A DNA stretch of 64,000 bases from Actinomycetes bacterium (GTDB lineage Bacteria > Actinomycetota > Acidimicrobiia > Acidimicrobiales > Microtrichaceae): positions 124,001 through 188,000 of the forward strand of contig JAAEPF010000024.1 of NCBI GenBank assembly GCA_024222295.1, in the 5' to 3' direction. The position numbers were made by a program, and so were the translations under genes. The notes beneath the pieces were generated by a model. It worked only from the letters and a program-made list of their open reading frames with translations, ran no database searches and had not been told where the DNA came from. Shown here piece after piece: positions 9,101 through 17,399 of the stretch (within the stretch, counting starts at the first letter, position 1; every line of letters starts with the position of its first letter).

Positions 9101-10621
9101 ATGGGCACCGGTTCGAAGAGCAACACCACGACCACGCCGACACCCACCCACGGGGACCGCCTCGCTTCGGGGTCACACCACCGGGTGGTGATCATCGGCG
9201 CCGGATTCGCGGGACTGGGCATGGCCATCCAGTGCCAGCAGCAGGGAATCTCCGACTGGGTGCTACTCGAGAAGGCCGACGACGTCGGCGGCACATGGCG
9301 CGACAACCATTACCCCAACTGCCAGTGCGACGTGCCGTCCAACCTCTATTCCTTCTCGTTCGCGCTCAAGCCTGACTGGTCGCGTTCGTTCGGCTGGGCC
9401 GAGGAGATCCACCAGTACCTGCAGCAGTGCACGCAGGACTTCGGGCTGAACCCGGGAATCCGGTTCGACTCGGAGGTCACCGCAGCGCAGTGGGACGACG
9501 CCGGCTCGTGCTGGAGGATCACCACCGCAGATGGCTGGCACTGCACCGCAGATGTGATGGTGTCGGGCCATGGCCCGTTGTCGGCACCGGCGGTGCCCGA
9601 CATCGCTGGTCTCGACGAGTTCTCAGGACCGGTGTTCCACTCCGCGCACTGGGACCACTCGGTCGATCTCGAGGGCAAGAAGGTTGCGGTCATCGGAACG
9701 GGTGCATCCTCGGTCCAGATCGTGCCCGGAATCCAGCCCGAGGTCGACGAGCTGCTCGTGTTCCAGCGAAGTGCCCCCTGGGTGGTGCCGCGGCCCGACC
9801 GTCCGGTGAGCGAGCGACGCAAGGCCATCTACAGGCGGTTCCCGGCCCTGCAGCGACTGGTTCGACAAGCCATCTACTGGAGCCGGGAACTGCTGGTGGT
9901 GCCGATGGCATACCGGCCGTCACTGCTGGGGGCGGGAGAGGCGCAGGCCAGGGCCCACCTCGCCCGCCAGGTTCGTGACCCGGAGCTGCGGGCGAAGCTC
10001 GAGCCCGATTACTCGATGGGCTGCAAGCGGGTCCTGTTGAGCAACGACTACTACCCGGCGCTGGCGGCCGACAACACCTCCCTGGTGGACGAACGGATCG
10101 ACAAGGTCGGGACAGGGTCGATCCTCACTGCCGACGGGGTGGAGCACGAGGTCGACGTGATCGTGCTGGCCACCGGCTTCCACGTGACGGACCATCCGAT
10201 GGCAGATCGCGTTCGTGGTCGCGACGGGCGGACGCTCAACGAGCACTGGTCCGAGTCACAGTCGGCCTACCTGGGCACTTCGGTGACGGGCTTTCCCAAC
10301 ATGTTCATGATCATCGGCCCCAACACCGGGCTCGGCCACACCTCCATGATCGTGATGATGGAAGCGCAGTTCGCCTACATCCTCGGGGCCTTCGACCACA
10401 TGCGTCGAACCGGCACGGAGGTGATCGAGGTGCGCCCACAGGTGCAGCGCTCCTTCAACGAGGAACTCCAGCAGAAGCTCGACGGCACCGTGTGGGCATC
10501 GGGCTGCGCGTCCTGGTACCTCGACGACGACGGCCGCAACACCACGCTCTGGCCCGACTTCACGTTCAGGTTCCGCCGGCGCCTGGCCCGCTTCGATCCC
10601 GGCTCCTACACGCAGCGCTGA
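9101..10621 (+). CDS. Flavin-binding monooxygenase, Baeyer-Villiger type
   Basis: This 506-residue class B flavoprotein monooxygenase would insert oxygen into ketones using FAD, NADPH and O2. It has the FAD Rossmann motif GAGFAGLG (33-40), the type I Baeyer-Villiger fingerprint FSGPVFHSAHWD (174-185), and the NADPH motif GTGASS (199-204). DVGGTWRDNHYPNCQCDVPS is the usual FAD contact segment and VDVIVLATGFH the linker motif. A GAAGGGGG Shine-Dalgarno sequence precedes the ATG. Two -10-like boxes, TACGAT (9069-9074) and TAGCGT (9078-9083), lie upstream. The substrate is unknown. Confidence 0.92.
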   Translation: MGTGSKSNTTTTPTPTHGDRLASGSHHRVVIIGAGFAGLGMAIQCQQQGISDWVLLEKADDVGGTWRDNHYPNCQCDVPSNLYSFSFALKPDWSRSFGWAEEIHQYLQQCTQDFGLNPGIRFDSEVTAAQWDDAGSCWRITTADGWHCTADVMVSGHGPLSAPAVPDIAGLDEFSGPVFHSAHWDHSVDLEGKKVAVIGTGASSVQIVPGIQPEVDELLVFQRSAPWVVPRPDRPVSERRKAIYRRFPALQRLVRQAIYWSRELLVVPMAYRPSLLGAGEAQARAHLARQVRDPELRAKLEPDYSMGCKRVLLSNDYYPALAADNTSLVDERIDKVGTGSILTADGVEHEVDVIVLATGFHVTDHPMADRVRGRDGRTLNEHWSESQSAYLGTSVTGFPNMFMIIGPNTGLGHTSMIVMMEAQFAYILGAFDHMRRTGTEVIEVRPQVQRSFNEELQQKLDGTVWASGCASWYLDDDGRNTTLWPDFTFRFRRRLARFDPGSYTQR

Positions 10622-10677
10622 GCACCATCTGGCGCAGACGCGCCCGATGGCACTCACCAGCGGCCACACTTGTCGCA

Positions 10678-12576
10678 ATGAACGAGGAGGTCGTGCTCGC
10701 CACGGCGGTGATCCTGGCGCTCGGCGTCGTGGCGCACTGGGTCGGTTGGCGCCTTCGCGTGCCGTCGATCGTGTTCCTGCTGGCCGCGGGCTTGTTGATC
10801 GGGCCTGTCACCGGCCTGCTGCAGCCCGACGACATCCTCGGCGACGCCCTGTTCCCGGTGGTGTCCATGGCGGTCGCCGTGATCCTCTTCGAAGGGGCGC
10901 TCGGCCTGGGCGTCAAGGGAATCCGCGAGGCCGGCACAACGGTCGTGATGCTCCTGACCCTGGGCGCCGGCATCACACTCGCCGCCACCGCAGTCACCGC
11001 ACGGGTGGTCTTCGACGTGGACTGGTCACTCGCGTGGTTGCTGGCCTCGGTGCTGGTGGTCACAGGCCCAACGGTGGTCGGGCCGCTTGTTCGCGCCATC
11101 GGCCTGCACGGACGCGTCGCCTCGATCCTCGAGGCGGAAGGGACGCTCATCGACCCGATCGGCGCCATCCTCGCAGCGGTCCTGTTCGGCGTGTTCTTCG
11201 AGCCCGAGGCCGCAGGCGCGTGGCCCATGGAGATCTTCCTGACCCTGTTCGTGGGAGCGGTCGCGGGTGGGCTCGGGGCACTGCTGATCACCTTCACGTT
11301 CAGCCGCTATCTCGTGCCCGACCAACTCCACAACGTGATGACCCTGGCCGTGGTGCTGACGGTCTTCGCGATCGCCGACCATCTGCAGCCGGAAGCCGGG
11401 CTCGTCGCCGTGACATTGATGGGGGTGGGAGTAGCCACGCAGGAACGCGAGAGCGTGGAGGGAGTATTGGAGTTCAACGAGACGCTCCGCACGCTATTCA
11501 TCGCCGGGTTGTTCATACTGCTGGGCGCCCGGATCGCCCCGGAGACGCTGTCCAACCTCGGCTGGAAGAACGTCCTGTTCCTCCTCGTCCTCATCGCCAT
11601 CGTGCGGCCGCTGGCAGTGTTCGCCTCGACGATCCGCTCCGACCTCAACCTCGGTGAGCGAACCTTCATCGCGCTGACCGCACCCCGGGGCATCGTGGCC
11701 GCTGCCATCGCCTCGATCTTCTCGCTGCGGCTGGTGGAGGACGGCTTCGAGGGCGACCAGATCCTCGTGGCGGCAACATTCACCGTCATCGCGGGCACGG
11801 TCCTGTTCAGCGGCGCCGTGTCGCGCCCGCTCACCCGGCGCCTGGGCCTGGTCGACGACTCGAGCTTCCGCGCCGTGGTGCTCGGCTCCAACCGCATGGC
11901 ACGCGAGCTTGCCCACGTGCTGGCACGAGAGGACATCGACGTCACCCTCGTGGGCATGGACCGACGAAACCTCACCAGCGCACGTATGGACGGCCTCACC
12001 ACCCACTACGGCTCGGTGGTCGACGACGAAACCTGGGATGGAGTGGAGGTGGGCCAGTCGGATGTGTTCCTGGCCATGAGTTCCCAGGAGGAGATCAACG
12101 CCCTCGCCACACGCCGCGCCGCCCAGCTGATCGGTCGCCGCAACGTGTTCCAACTCGTGCCGCGCAGCCGGTCCCGCTCGGTTCCTGCCACCCGGGGCGT
12201 CTTCGGCCGGCCACTGTTCTCCAAGCGGGCGACCGTGGAGCTCCTCGAATCGCGCCTCGACGACGGCTGGATGGTGAGCGCCACGAAGCTGACCGATGAG
12301 TTCCGCGCCAAGGACTACTTCTCCGAGCATCCGGCGGCCCTGGTGTTGGGGGCGAAGCGGCGGGGAGCGCTGCTCATGCACGATGCCGGGCAGCGCATCG
12401 CACTGCGTCGTGGCGACACGGTGATCAGCCTCGTGCCGGCGCGGGACCGCGACGAACGAGAGGCGCGCCGTCAGCGAAGCCGCGAGAACCGTGGCGAGCG
12501 TGCCCCCGGCACCTACACGCAACGCCTCGCCCAGGCCCAGGAGTCACGGGACGCGTCCGAGCGGCCGGATGGGTAG
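10678..12576 (+). CDS. Cation:proton antiporter with C-terminal TrkA-N domain
   Basis: This 632-residue protein joins a CPA-type antiporter membrane domain of about 12 helices (residues about 1-400) to a cytosolic Rossmann domain of the TrkA-N/RCK type. The membrane part contains the charged motif EAEGTLIDPIGAILA expected for ion exchange and GPTVVGPLVRAIG. The regulatory part starts at VVLGSNRMARELAHVLA, followed by a second nucleotide-fold strand, and ends with a TrkA-C-like segment. Such proteins exchange Na+ or K+ for protons under nucleotide control. The ATG at 10678 is preceded by CACACT with a 7-nt gap, a weak leaderless box. The C-terminal 40 residues are highly charged. Confidence 0.9.
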   Translation: MNEEVVLATAVILALGVVAHWVGWRLRVPSIVFLLAAGLLIGPVTGLLQPDDILGDALFPVVSMAVAVILFEGALGLGVKGIREAGTTVVMLLTLGAGITLAATAVTARVVFDVDWSLAWLLASVLVVTGPTVVGPLVRAIGLHGRVASILEAEGTLIDPIGAILAAVLFGVFFEPEAAGAWPMEIFLTLFVGAVAGGLGALLITFTFSRYLVPDQLHNVMTLAVVLTVFAIADHLQPEAGLVAVTLMGVGVATQERESVEGVLEFNETLRTLFIAGLFILLGARIAPETLSNLGWKNVLFLLVLIAIVRPLAVFASTIRSDLNLGERTFIALTAPRGIVAAAIASIFSLRLVEDGFEGDQILVAATFTVIAGTVLFSGAVSRPLTRRLGLVDDSSFRAVVLGSNRMARELAHVLAREDIDVTLVGMDRRNLTSARMDGLTTHYGSVVDDETWDGVEVGQSDVFLAMSSQEEINALATRRAAQLIGRRNVFQLVPRSRSRSVPATRGVFGRPLFSKRATVELLESRLDDGWMVSATKLTDEFRAKDYFSEHPAALVLGAKRRGALLMHDAGQRIALRRGDTVISLVPARDRDEREARRQRSRENRGERAPGTYTQRLAQAQESRDASERPDG

Positions 12577-12585
12577 GTCGACCGC

Positions 12586-12602
12586 ATCGCCGCCGCGGCG
12601 AT
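12586..12602. terminator. Small hairpin between convergent genes
   Basis: ATCGCCG and CGGCGAT form a 7-bp stem with a 3-nt loop in the 25-bp gap between the antiporter and penicillin acylase stops. There is no T-tract, so it is only a candidate terminator. Confidence 0.3.
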
Positions 12603-14980
12603 CAGGCGAGCAAGCGGAGCCGTTGCAGCTCGGGTGAGGCGTTGATCTCGGCGTCGCTGAATCGGAGGGGCCGTGGTTCGCGCGCCGAGTAGGCGAGCGT
12701 GCCGTCGACGTGGCGTGGCGAGTCCTCGTTGCTGCTCTGGCCGTAGGCCATGAGCCCGAGCGCTCGCGGACCGTTGGCCCTGAACTCGAGCGCCATCAGG
12801 AAGCTTGTGCCATAGGTGACCCGGTAGCCGCCTTCGACGAGCCCCGTGCGCTCGCGGCCGGGAACCTGCACCGGCGACGCCGGCATCGGGTCCAGTGACG
12901 ACGGAGGCAGCGCACCCGAGGGCGCGAGCACGTTGAGCATTCCCTCTCCCTCACCACCCCCGTGCACGGGCACGCGGCGCTCGCCGCGGTCGGCCCACTG
13001 CACGTCGCCGAGCGGTGCGTCGAGGGCGATGCCTGCGGCGGCCAGCACTCGCATTGCGTGGCCCATCGAGCGCGTCACCGGATCCTCGCCGGACTCCGGT
13101 GGAGGTGCCAGGTCGCGGGGCGTGTTGAGTGGGTCCTCGGGGTCGAAGTCGGTCGCGAACAGAGGCCCTGCGCCCAGCCATGCCGACTCCGGGAATCCAG
13201 CCATGAACTCACGCCAGAGCACAGCCCCGCGGCTGTCGAGGTTGAAACGGCCGTCCCAGGCCTCGAGCACGTCGGCTGCCGCGGCCAGGTCTCCCTCGTG
13301 ACCTTCCACCACGATGCGCCCCTTGCCGGCCTCGACCGCCCCGCGGCATCGCTGCACCACATCGGCGCACAGCATCTCGGCGCTCAGTGATTCGTTGTCG
13401 AACACCGCTTCGAGCAAGTCGTCGAGGGTGACGGCACCGCGTTCGGCCAGCGCCGCTGCGGCCTGCAGGTTCTTGCGTGTGCGCAGCGAGCGGGCGGTGC
13501 GCTCCAGCCCTCCGAGCACCGAGTGCCCTTCGAGGGGGTGGCCGGGTGAGTTGAGCCAATGCGAGTCGTTGGCATTGACGACGATGTCGCAGCCGCGCAG
13601 CTCGGGCAGTGCAGAGGGCGGCTCGATGCCGGGTGAGCGGGCCTCCGGGTGGTCCTGCCAGTCGTCGTCGGGGTCGGATCCATCCAGCAACGCGATGCGG
13701 TTCTCGAAGAGCAGCCCGGCGATCAGGTCGTCGCCGATCCGTGCCCGGAACCGCTCTGCGGCACCCGAAGTCAGCCTGGGTGTTGCGGAGCCGTCGGTGT
13801 ACCAGGCGGCACCTCCGCTGTCGGCCGCCATCGTGTTGACCCATGGCATCCCACGGACCTCGTGGAACACCTTCCTCATCTCGTGGACATCGGATGCCAT
13901 GCCCATCGCCAGGAACTGCTCGAGCACCCTGTGGTTGCCCTCGTTGGCGTCACGGAAGGTGAAGCCCGTGTCGTTGCCCCAGCCGATCAACGGCATGTTG
14001 AGCATCGGCCCGTGGTGGCTGCGCCACAGTGTGCGCTCCGCTTCGCCGGTGGAGCCGTCGTCCAGGCGCACATCGACCGAGTGGGTCGTGGGCTCCATGT
14101 CGAGCACCCGGTCGCCATGGCGGTAGCGGGTGGGGTCGGCCGGGTCGAGTTCCAGGCCGGCAACGGTGAACCGGTGGCCCCTCGAGAAGGTGTGTGCCCA
14201 TCCGAGTGACGAGTTGAAGCCCATCTGGATGCCGGGCGTGCCCAGCAGTGAGACCCCGTAGACGTCGTATGTGCCGGGTATGCGCAGGTGGCACTCCCAG
14301 AACCGGGCCTCCCCGTACCAGGGGAAGTGGGGGTTCGCGAGCACCATCCCGCCGCCGCTCTCGCTCAGTGCACCCGACAGCGCCCAGCCGTTGCTGGCCG
14401 CGGGGGGTGGGCCGAGAGCGTCGGCAGGGGAGGGTGGTGCCGGCCCGTCGGGTCCGGGTGCCTCAGCCCTCCCGATCAGCTGCACCAGGTTGCGTCCGCT
14501 CGCCATGAGGGCGACATCGCCGATGTGCACCCACAGGTCGAGCTCATCGAGTGGGCGGACCCAGTCGGCTCCGCGTGCCCAGCGCGGCAGGTCCTCGGGG
14601 GTCATCTCCGCCAGCGCCCTGTTGTAGCCCGCCCGGTATCCGTCGACGAGGTTGCGGATCCAGTCGGGCTGGGCGTTGCGGAGTGCCTCTGCCCGGCCGA
14701 CAAGGTCGAGCACCCGGTATCCGAAGTCGCCGGCTACGTGGTGGTCACCGCTGCCGCGGCCCCAGTACCTGGCGCGTTCTCCACGGGCCTTGGTGACCTG
14801 GTCCACGATCACTGCAGCGTTGTCGCGGGCGCACCCCCAGCCCTGCCCGAAGCCGAGCGATCCCCAGTCGGCGGCCGTCACGTGCACGACGCCGTGCTCG
14901 GTGATGACGATGTCCGCCTCGTGACGGGCGTCGCCGACCGCGTCCCTGCGATCAGTGCCAGCACCCTTGCCGTTGCCCAT
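12602..14980 (-). CDS. Penicillin acylase family Ntn-hydrolase, no signal peptide
   Basis: This 792-residue protein belongs to the penicillin acylase family, which hydrolyses amides such as beta-lactam side chains, N-acyl homoserine lactones or lipopeptide acyl chains. After VVHVTAADWGSLGFGQGWGCARD comes an alpha-chain region and a spacer. The expected nucleophile Ser196 lies in AASNGWALSG, followed by ANPHFPW, the invariant segment after the cleavage site. Other family motifs are GTPGIQMGFNSSLGWAHTFS and NANDSHWLNS. No signal peptide or lipobox is visible, whereas most family members are exported, so this one may be cytosolic or lack its original leader. It is paralogous to the lipoprotein at 57934. 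GGT-like and SDR genes lie upstream on the same strand. Confidence 0.88.
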   Translation of the reverse strand: MGNGKGAGTDRRDAVGDARHEADIVITEHGVVHVTAADWGSLGFGQGWGCARDNAAVIVDQVTKARGERARYWGRGSGDHHVAGDFGYRVLDLVGRAEALRNAQPDWIRNLVDGYRAGYNRALAEMTPEDLPRWARGADWVRPLDELDLWVHIGDVALMASGRNLVQLIGRAEAPGPDGPAPPSPADALGPPPAASNGWALSGALSESGGGMVLANPHFPWYGEARFWECHLRIPGTYDVYGVSLLGTPGIQMGFNSSLGWAHTFSRGHRFTVAGLELDPADPTRYRHGDRVLDMEPTTHSVDVRLDDGSTGEAERTLWRSHHGPMLNMPLIGWGNDTGFTFRDANEGNHRVLEQFLAMGMASDVHEMRKVFHEVRGMPWVNTMAADSGGAAWYTDGSATPRLTSGAAERFRARIGDDLIAGLLFENRIALLDGSDPDDDWQDHPEARSPGIEPPSALPELRGCDIVVNANDSHWLNSPGHPLEGHSVLGGLERTARSLRTRKNLQAAAALAERGAVTLDDLLEAVFDNESLSAEMLCADVVQRCRGAVEAGKGRIVVEGHEGDLAAAADVLEAWDGRFNLDSRGAVLWREFMAGFPESAWLGAGPLFATDFDPEDPLNTPRDLAPPPESGEDPVTRSMGHAMRVLAAAGIALDAPLGDVQWADRGERRVPVHGGGEGEGMLNVLAPSGALPPSSLDPMPASPVQVPGRERTGLVEGGYRVTYGTSFLMALEFRANGPRALGLMAYGQSSNEDSPRHVDGTLAYSAREPRPLRFSDAEINASPELQRLRLLA

Positions 14981-15005
14981 GGCGCCAGATCATGGCACGA
15001 CAGCG

Positions 15006-15026
15006 CCGCTGCGCGGGTCGCAGCGG
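15006..15026. terminator. Hairpin between GGT-like and penicillin acylase genes
   Basis: CCGCTGCG and CGCAGCGG pair over 8 bp around the loop CGGGT, in the 62-bp gap between the two minus-strand genes. It may be an attenuator or weak terminator; no T-run follows. Confidence 0.35.
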
Positions 15027-15042
15027 CTCAGGTCACGTCGGC

Positions 15043-16488
15043 TCAGGTCGCGGCGGTGACCGTGGCGCCCACCCCGCCACGGCGCGGGTCGGGTCCGACG
15101 CGGCCGTCGTCGGCGACCAGGTGCGCACCGCCGAAGTAGAGGTCGCGGCCCTGCCACACGTTGACAGGCCAGCGTGATGACAGCGCGTCGAGCACGCCAC
15201 CGGACCACCCGGGTTCCACCTGCATGGTCGATCCGTCCCAGTGGATCCGCGGGGCCCTGACCGCCTCGTCGGCGGTGGCTCCCGCCGACAGTCGCTCGAC
15301 CAGCTGGGTGATGGTGGAACGGATCCGCTCGGAGCCGCCGGAACCGAGTGCCACGTGGCCCTCGGGCAGCGTGAGTATCCCGGGCGCCATCATCGAGCCG
15401 ATGCGCTGCCCCGGGGTCGCGGAGCCGAAGCCACCCGGGTGCAGGTCCGACTCGCCCATCATGTTGTTGAGCTGCACACCCAGGCCGGACGCGAACTCGC
15501 CCGAGCAGCTCCCGTTCGAAGTGGTGAGGGCGACGGTGTTGCCGTCGTGGTCGATCACACCCATGTGCGTCGTGCCCCGCGACGTTCCCTCGCCCAGCGT
15601 GCTGCGGTAGCCGTGAAGCGACTCCAACGCTCCTGCGAGGGCCAGGGCCGCGTCCGGTCCGTCCACACCTGTGAGTCGGGGGGCATCCGCCAGCTGTTCG
15701 AGCGCATGGGCGACGAGTCGGCCCCCGAAGCTGGGCGCTGGGTTGATGGCCAGCAGGCCGCCGCCGTGGGGTACCTGCAGGGGTTCGCGCCACTCGACGC
15801 TCCACGACTCGAGGTCGGCCCCGGTCACCTGACCACCCAGCTCACCGGCACGGAACCCGTGTCGCGCGCCGGCGCCGATGTCGTCGAGGAACTGGGCGAG
15901 CGCCGGGTTGACCATCCGGCTTCCGGCACCCAGCAGCGTGCCCGTGTCGTCGAAGAAGAGCTCCCTGCCCTCCGGGTTTCTCGCAAGGATCGGCTCGAGG
16001 AGCGTGAGTACGTGTGCCTGCCAGCGGTCGATCTCGACGCCACTGCGGGCCAGCCGGACTGCAGGTGCGACCACCCGCGCGAGTTCCATGCGGCCGTGGC
16101 GCTCATGCACTGCCAGGTAACCGGGGAGACAGCCCGGCACGGCCACTGAGGCCGCTCCGACGTGGAAGTCCTGCACAGCGCCGCCGAAGTGCACGGGCAC
16201 AGCCACGAGTTCGTTCGGGTCATGGGCGCCCTCGGCGTCGATGCCGGGAACCGACACGAAGAAGTCGGCCACGAACTGTTCGCCGTCCGACTTCCGGGCG
16301 GTCATGAACCCGCCGCCGGCGAGCGATGTGAGCGCTGGTTCGGCGACACCCGCCGCCAGACCGCCGGCAACGGCGGCGTCGAAGGCGTTGCCACCCTCGC
16401 TGAGCACCTCGGTCGCCGCTGCCACCGTGGCCGCGCTGCCGCCCGCCACCACCGCGCCCGTCGATGAGTCCGTACCGGGTGTTGCCAC
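15043..16488 (-). CDS. Gamma-glutamyltransferase family Ntn-hydrolase
   Basis: This 481-residue protein is a gamma-glutamyltransferase homologue, an autoprocessing enzyme that cleaves gamma-glutamyl bonds. It shows the large-subunit motif GGNAFDAAVA and, at the small-subunit start, GTTHMGVIDHDGNTVALTTS with probable catalytic Thr306. LNNMMGESDL and GGSERIRSTITQL match the loop and substrate-binding segments. It is shorter than the typical 530-580 residues and has no signal peptide. GTG 16488, two bases after the upstream SDR stop, is chosen as start; the reading frame continues upstream but only as sequence antisense-like to the SDR. The true acyl substrate may differ from glutathione. Confidence 0.87.
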   Translation of the reverse strand: MATPGTDSSTGAVVAGGSAATVAAATEVLSEGGNAFDAAVAGGLAAGVAEPALTSLAGGGFMTARKSDGEQFVADFFVSVPGIDAEGAHDPNELVAVPVHFGGAVQDFHVGAASVAVPGCLPGYLAVHERHGRMELARVVAPAVRLARSGVEIDRWQAHVLTLLEPILARNPEGRELFFDDTGTLLGAGSRMVNPALAQFLDDIGAGARHGFRAGELGGQVTGADLESWSVEWREPLQVPHGGGLLAINPAPSFGGRLVAHALEQLADAPRLTGVDGPDAALALAGALESLHGYRSTLGEGTSRGTTHMGVIDHDGNTVALTTSNGSCSGEFASGLGVQLNNMMGESDLHPGGFGSATPGQRIGSMMAPGILTLPEGHVALGSGGSERIRSTITQLVERLSAGATADEAVRAPRIHWDGSTMQVEPGWSGGVLDALSSRWPVNVWQGRDLYFGGAHLVADDGRVGPDPRRGGVGATVTAAT

Positions 16489-16490
16489 GC

Positions 16491-17300
16491 CTAGAGCACC
16501 CAGGTGCCGTCGTCGTGGCGTCGCTTCCAGCCGGATGCTGCGAGCGTTCCGCCGTCGACGTGCACGGTCGTGCCGGTCACGAAGCCGCTCATGGGGGAGC
16601 ACAGCCAGGCGATTGCACCGGCCACGTCCTCGGGTCGCCCTTGCTCCGGCCAGGGTGTCATGGCCCACTGCGATGCACCGGTCATGGCGCCCGCCGCATC
16701 GGCCAGCCCCTCGTCACCCGGTGTGGGGATCATGTCCGGAGCGACCGCATTGACGCGGATCCGTTTCGGAGCCAACTCGAGGGCCAGTGTGCGGGTCAGG
16801 TTCTCCACGCCGGCCTTCATGGCCGAGTAGATGCCGAATCCGGGTCCGGCGCGGTGCCCCTCCACCGAGGTCACGTTGACCAAGGACCCGCCGTTGTGCA
16901 TGAGGGGAACGCACTTCACGGTCACGTCGGCCACCTGGGTGAAGTTCTCGGCGATGAGGGCGGCTCGGCCCTTCGGGCTCACATCGAGCACCGGGGCGAA
17001 GAACCCTCCACCTGCGTTGTTGACCACGATGTCGAGCCGACCCCAGTCATCGGCCAACCTGCCGACGAAGTCGCTCACCGCCGGCTCGTCACGCACGTCG
17101 AGGCAACCGGTTATCACCTCCGCGCCGGTCTCGCGCACCGACGCCGCCGACTCCTCCATCTCCGCCTCGAGCCGGTCACAGATGGCGACGTCGGCGCCGA
17201 GTGAGCCGAGTGCCTCAGCGGTGGCTCGCCCGATGCCGCGTGCGCCGCCGGTCACCAGCGCCCTCTTGCCGGTGAGGCGTATGTCGTCTGGGGTGATCAC
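16491..17300 (-). CDS. SDR family NAD(P)-dependent oxidoreductase
   Basis: This is a classical short-chain dehydrogenase of 269 residues. It has the nucleotide motif TGGARGIG, the acidic Asp after the second strand (ICDRLEAE), NNAG, the catalytic YSAMK, and the C-terminal VTGTTVHVDGG. The segment after YxxxK, VRVNAVAPDMIPTP, is typical. The GTG start is preceded by TAGCTT at 7 nt. The gene overlaps or abuts the GGT-like gene downstream, so the three minus-strand genes probably form one transcription unit. Its substrate is not evident. Confidence 0.92.
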   Translation of the reverse strand: MITPDDIRLTGKRALVTGGARGIGRATAEALGSLGADVAICDRLEAEMEESAASVRETGAEVITGCLDVRDEPAVSDFVGRLADDWGRLDIVVNNAGGGFFAPVLDVSPKGRAALIAENFTQVADVTVKCVPLMHNGGSLVNVTSVEGHRAGPGFGIYSAMKAGVENLTRTLALELAPKRIRVNAVAPDMIPTPGDEGLADAAGAMTGASQWAMTPWPEQGRPEDVAGAIAWLCSPMSGFVTGTTVHVDGGTLAASGWKRRHDDGTWVL

Positions 17301-17307
17301 CGCGGCG

Positions 17308-17313
17308 AAGCTA
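17308..17313 (-). promoter_or_regulatory. -10 box of leaderless SDR gene
   Basis: TAGCTT lies 7 nt upstream of the GTG at 17300 on the minus strand. Confidence 0.5.
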
Positions 17314-17346
17314 GTGCGCGCTCAGCCCCAGCCCCCCAAAACGCCG

Positions 17347-17393
17347 AAATCGCCGACCATTGTCAACAGGACCGTGACAATGGTCGGCGATTT
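17347..17393. terminator. Perfect 19-bp inverted repeat downstream of the multicopper oxidase
   Basis: The arms 17347-17365 (AAATCGCCGACCATTGTCA) and 17375-17393 are exact reverse complements around a 9-nt loop. On the minus strand the stem follows the multicopper oxidase stop by 7 nt and ends in ATTT, then GTTTT shortly after. It most likely terminates that gene and insulates the SDR promoter. The length and perfection are unusual for a terminator, so a protein-binding role is possible. Confidence 0.7.
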
Positions 17394-17399
17394 GGCTGG

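Noticed and set aside
10492-10677. N-terminal extension of the antiporter by 62 residues
   Set aside because: It overlaps the monooxygenase 3' end in another frame and is Arg/His-rich; ATG 10678 starts directly with the first membrane helix.
12602-14980. Beta-lactam resistance or biosynthesis (penicillin acylase name, plus the isopenicillin N synthase-like oxygenase at 46505)
   Set aside because: Both are broad families. No ACV synthetase, beta-lactamase or transporter context exists and the genes are 30 kb apart.
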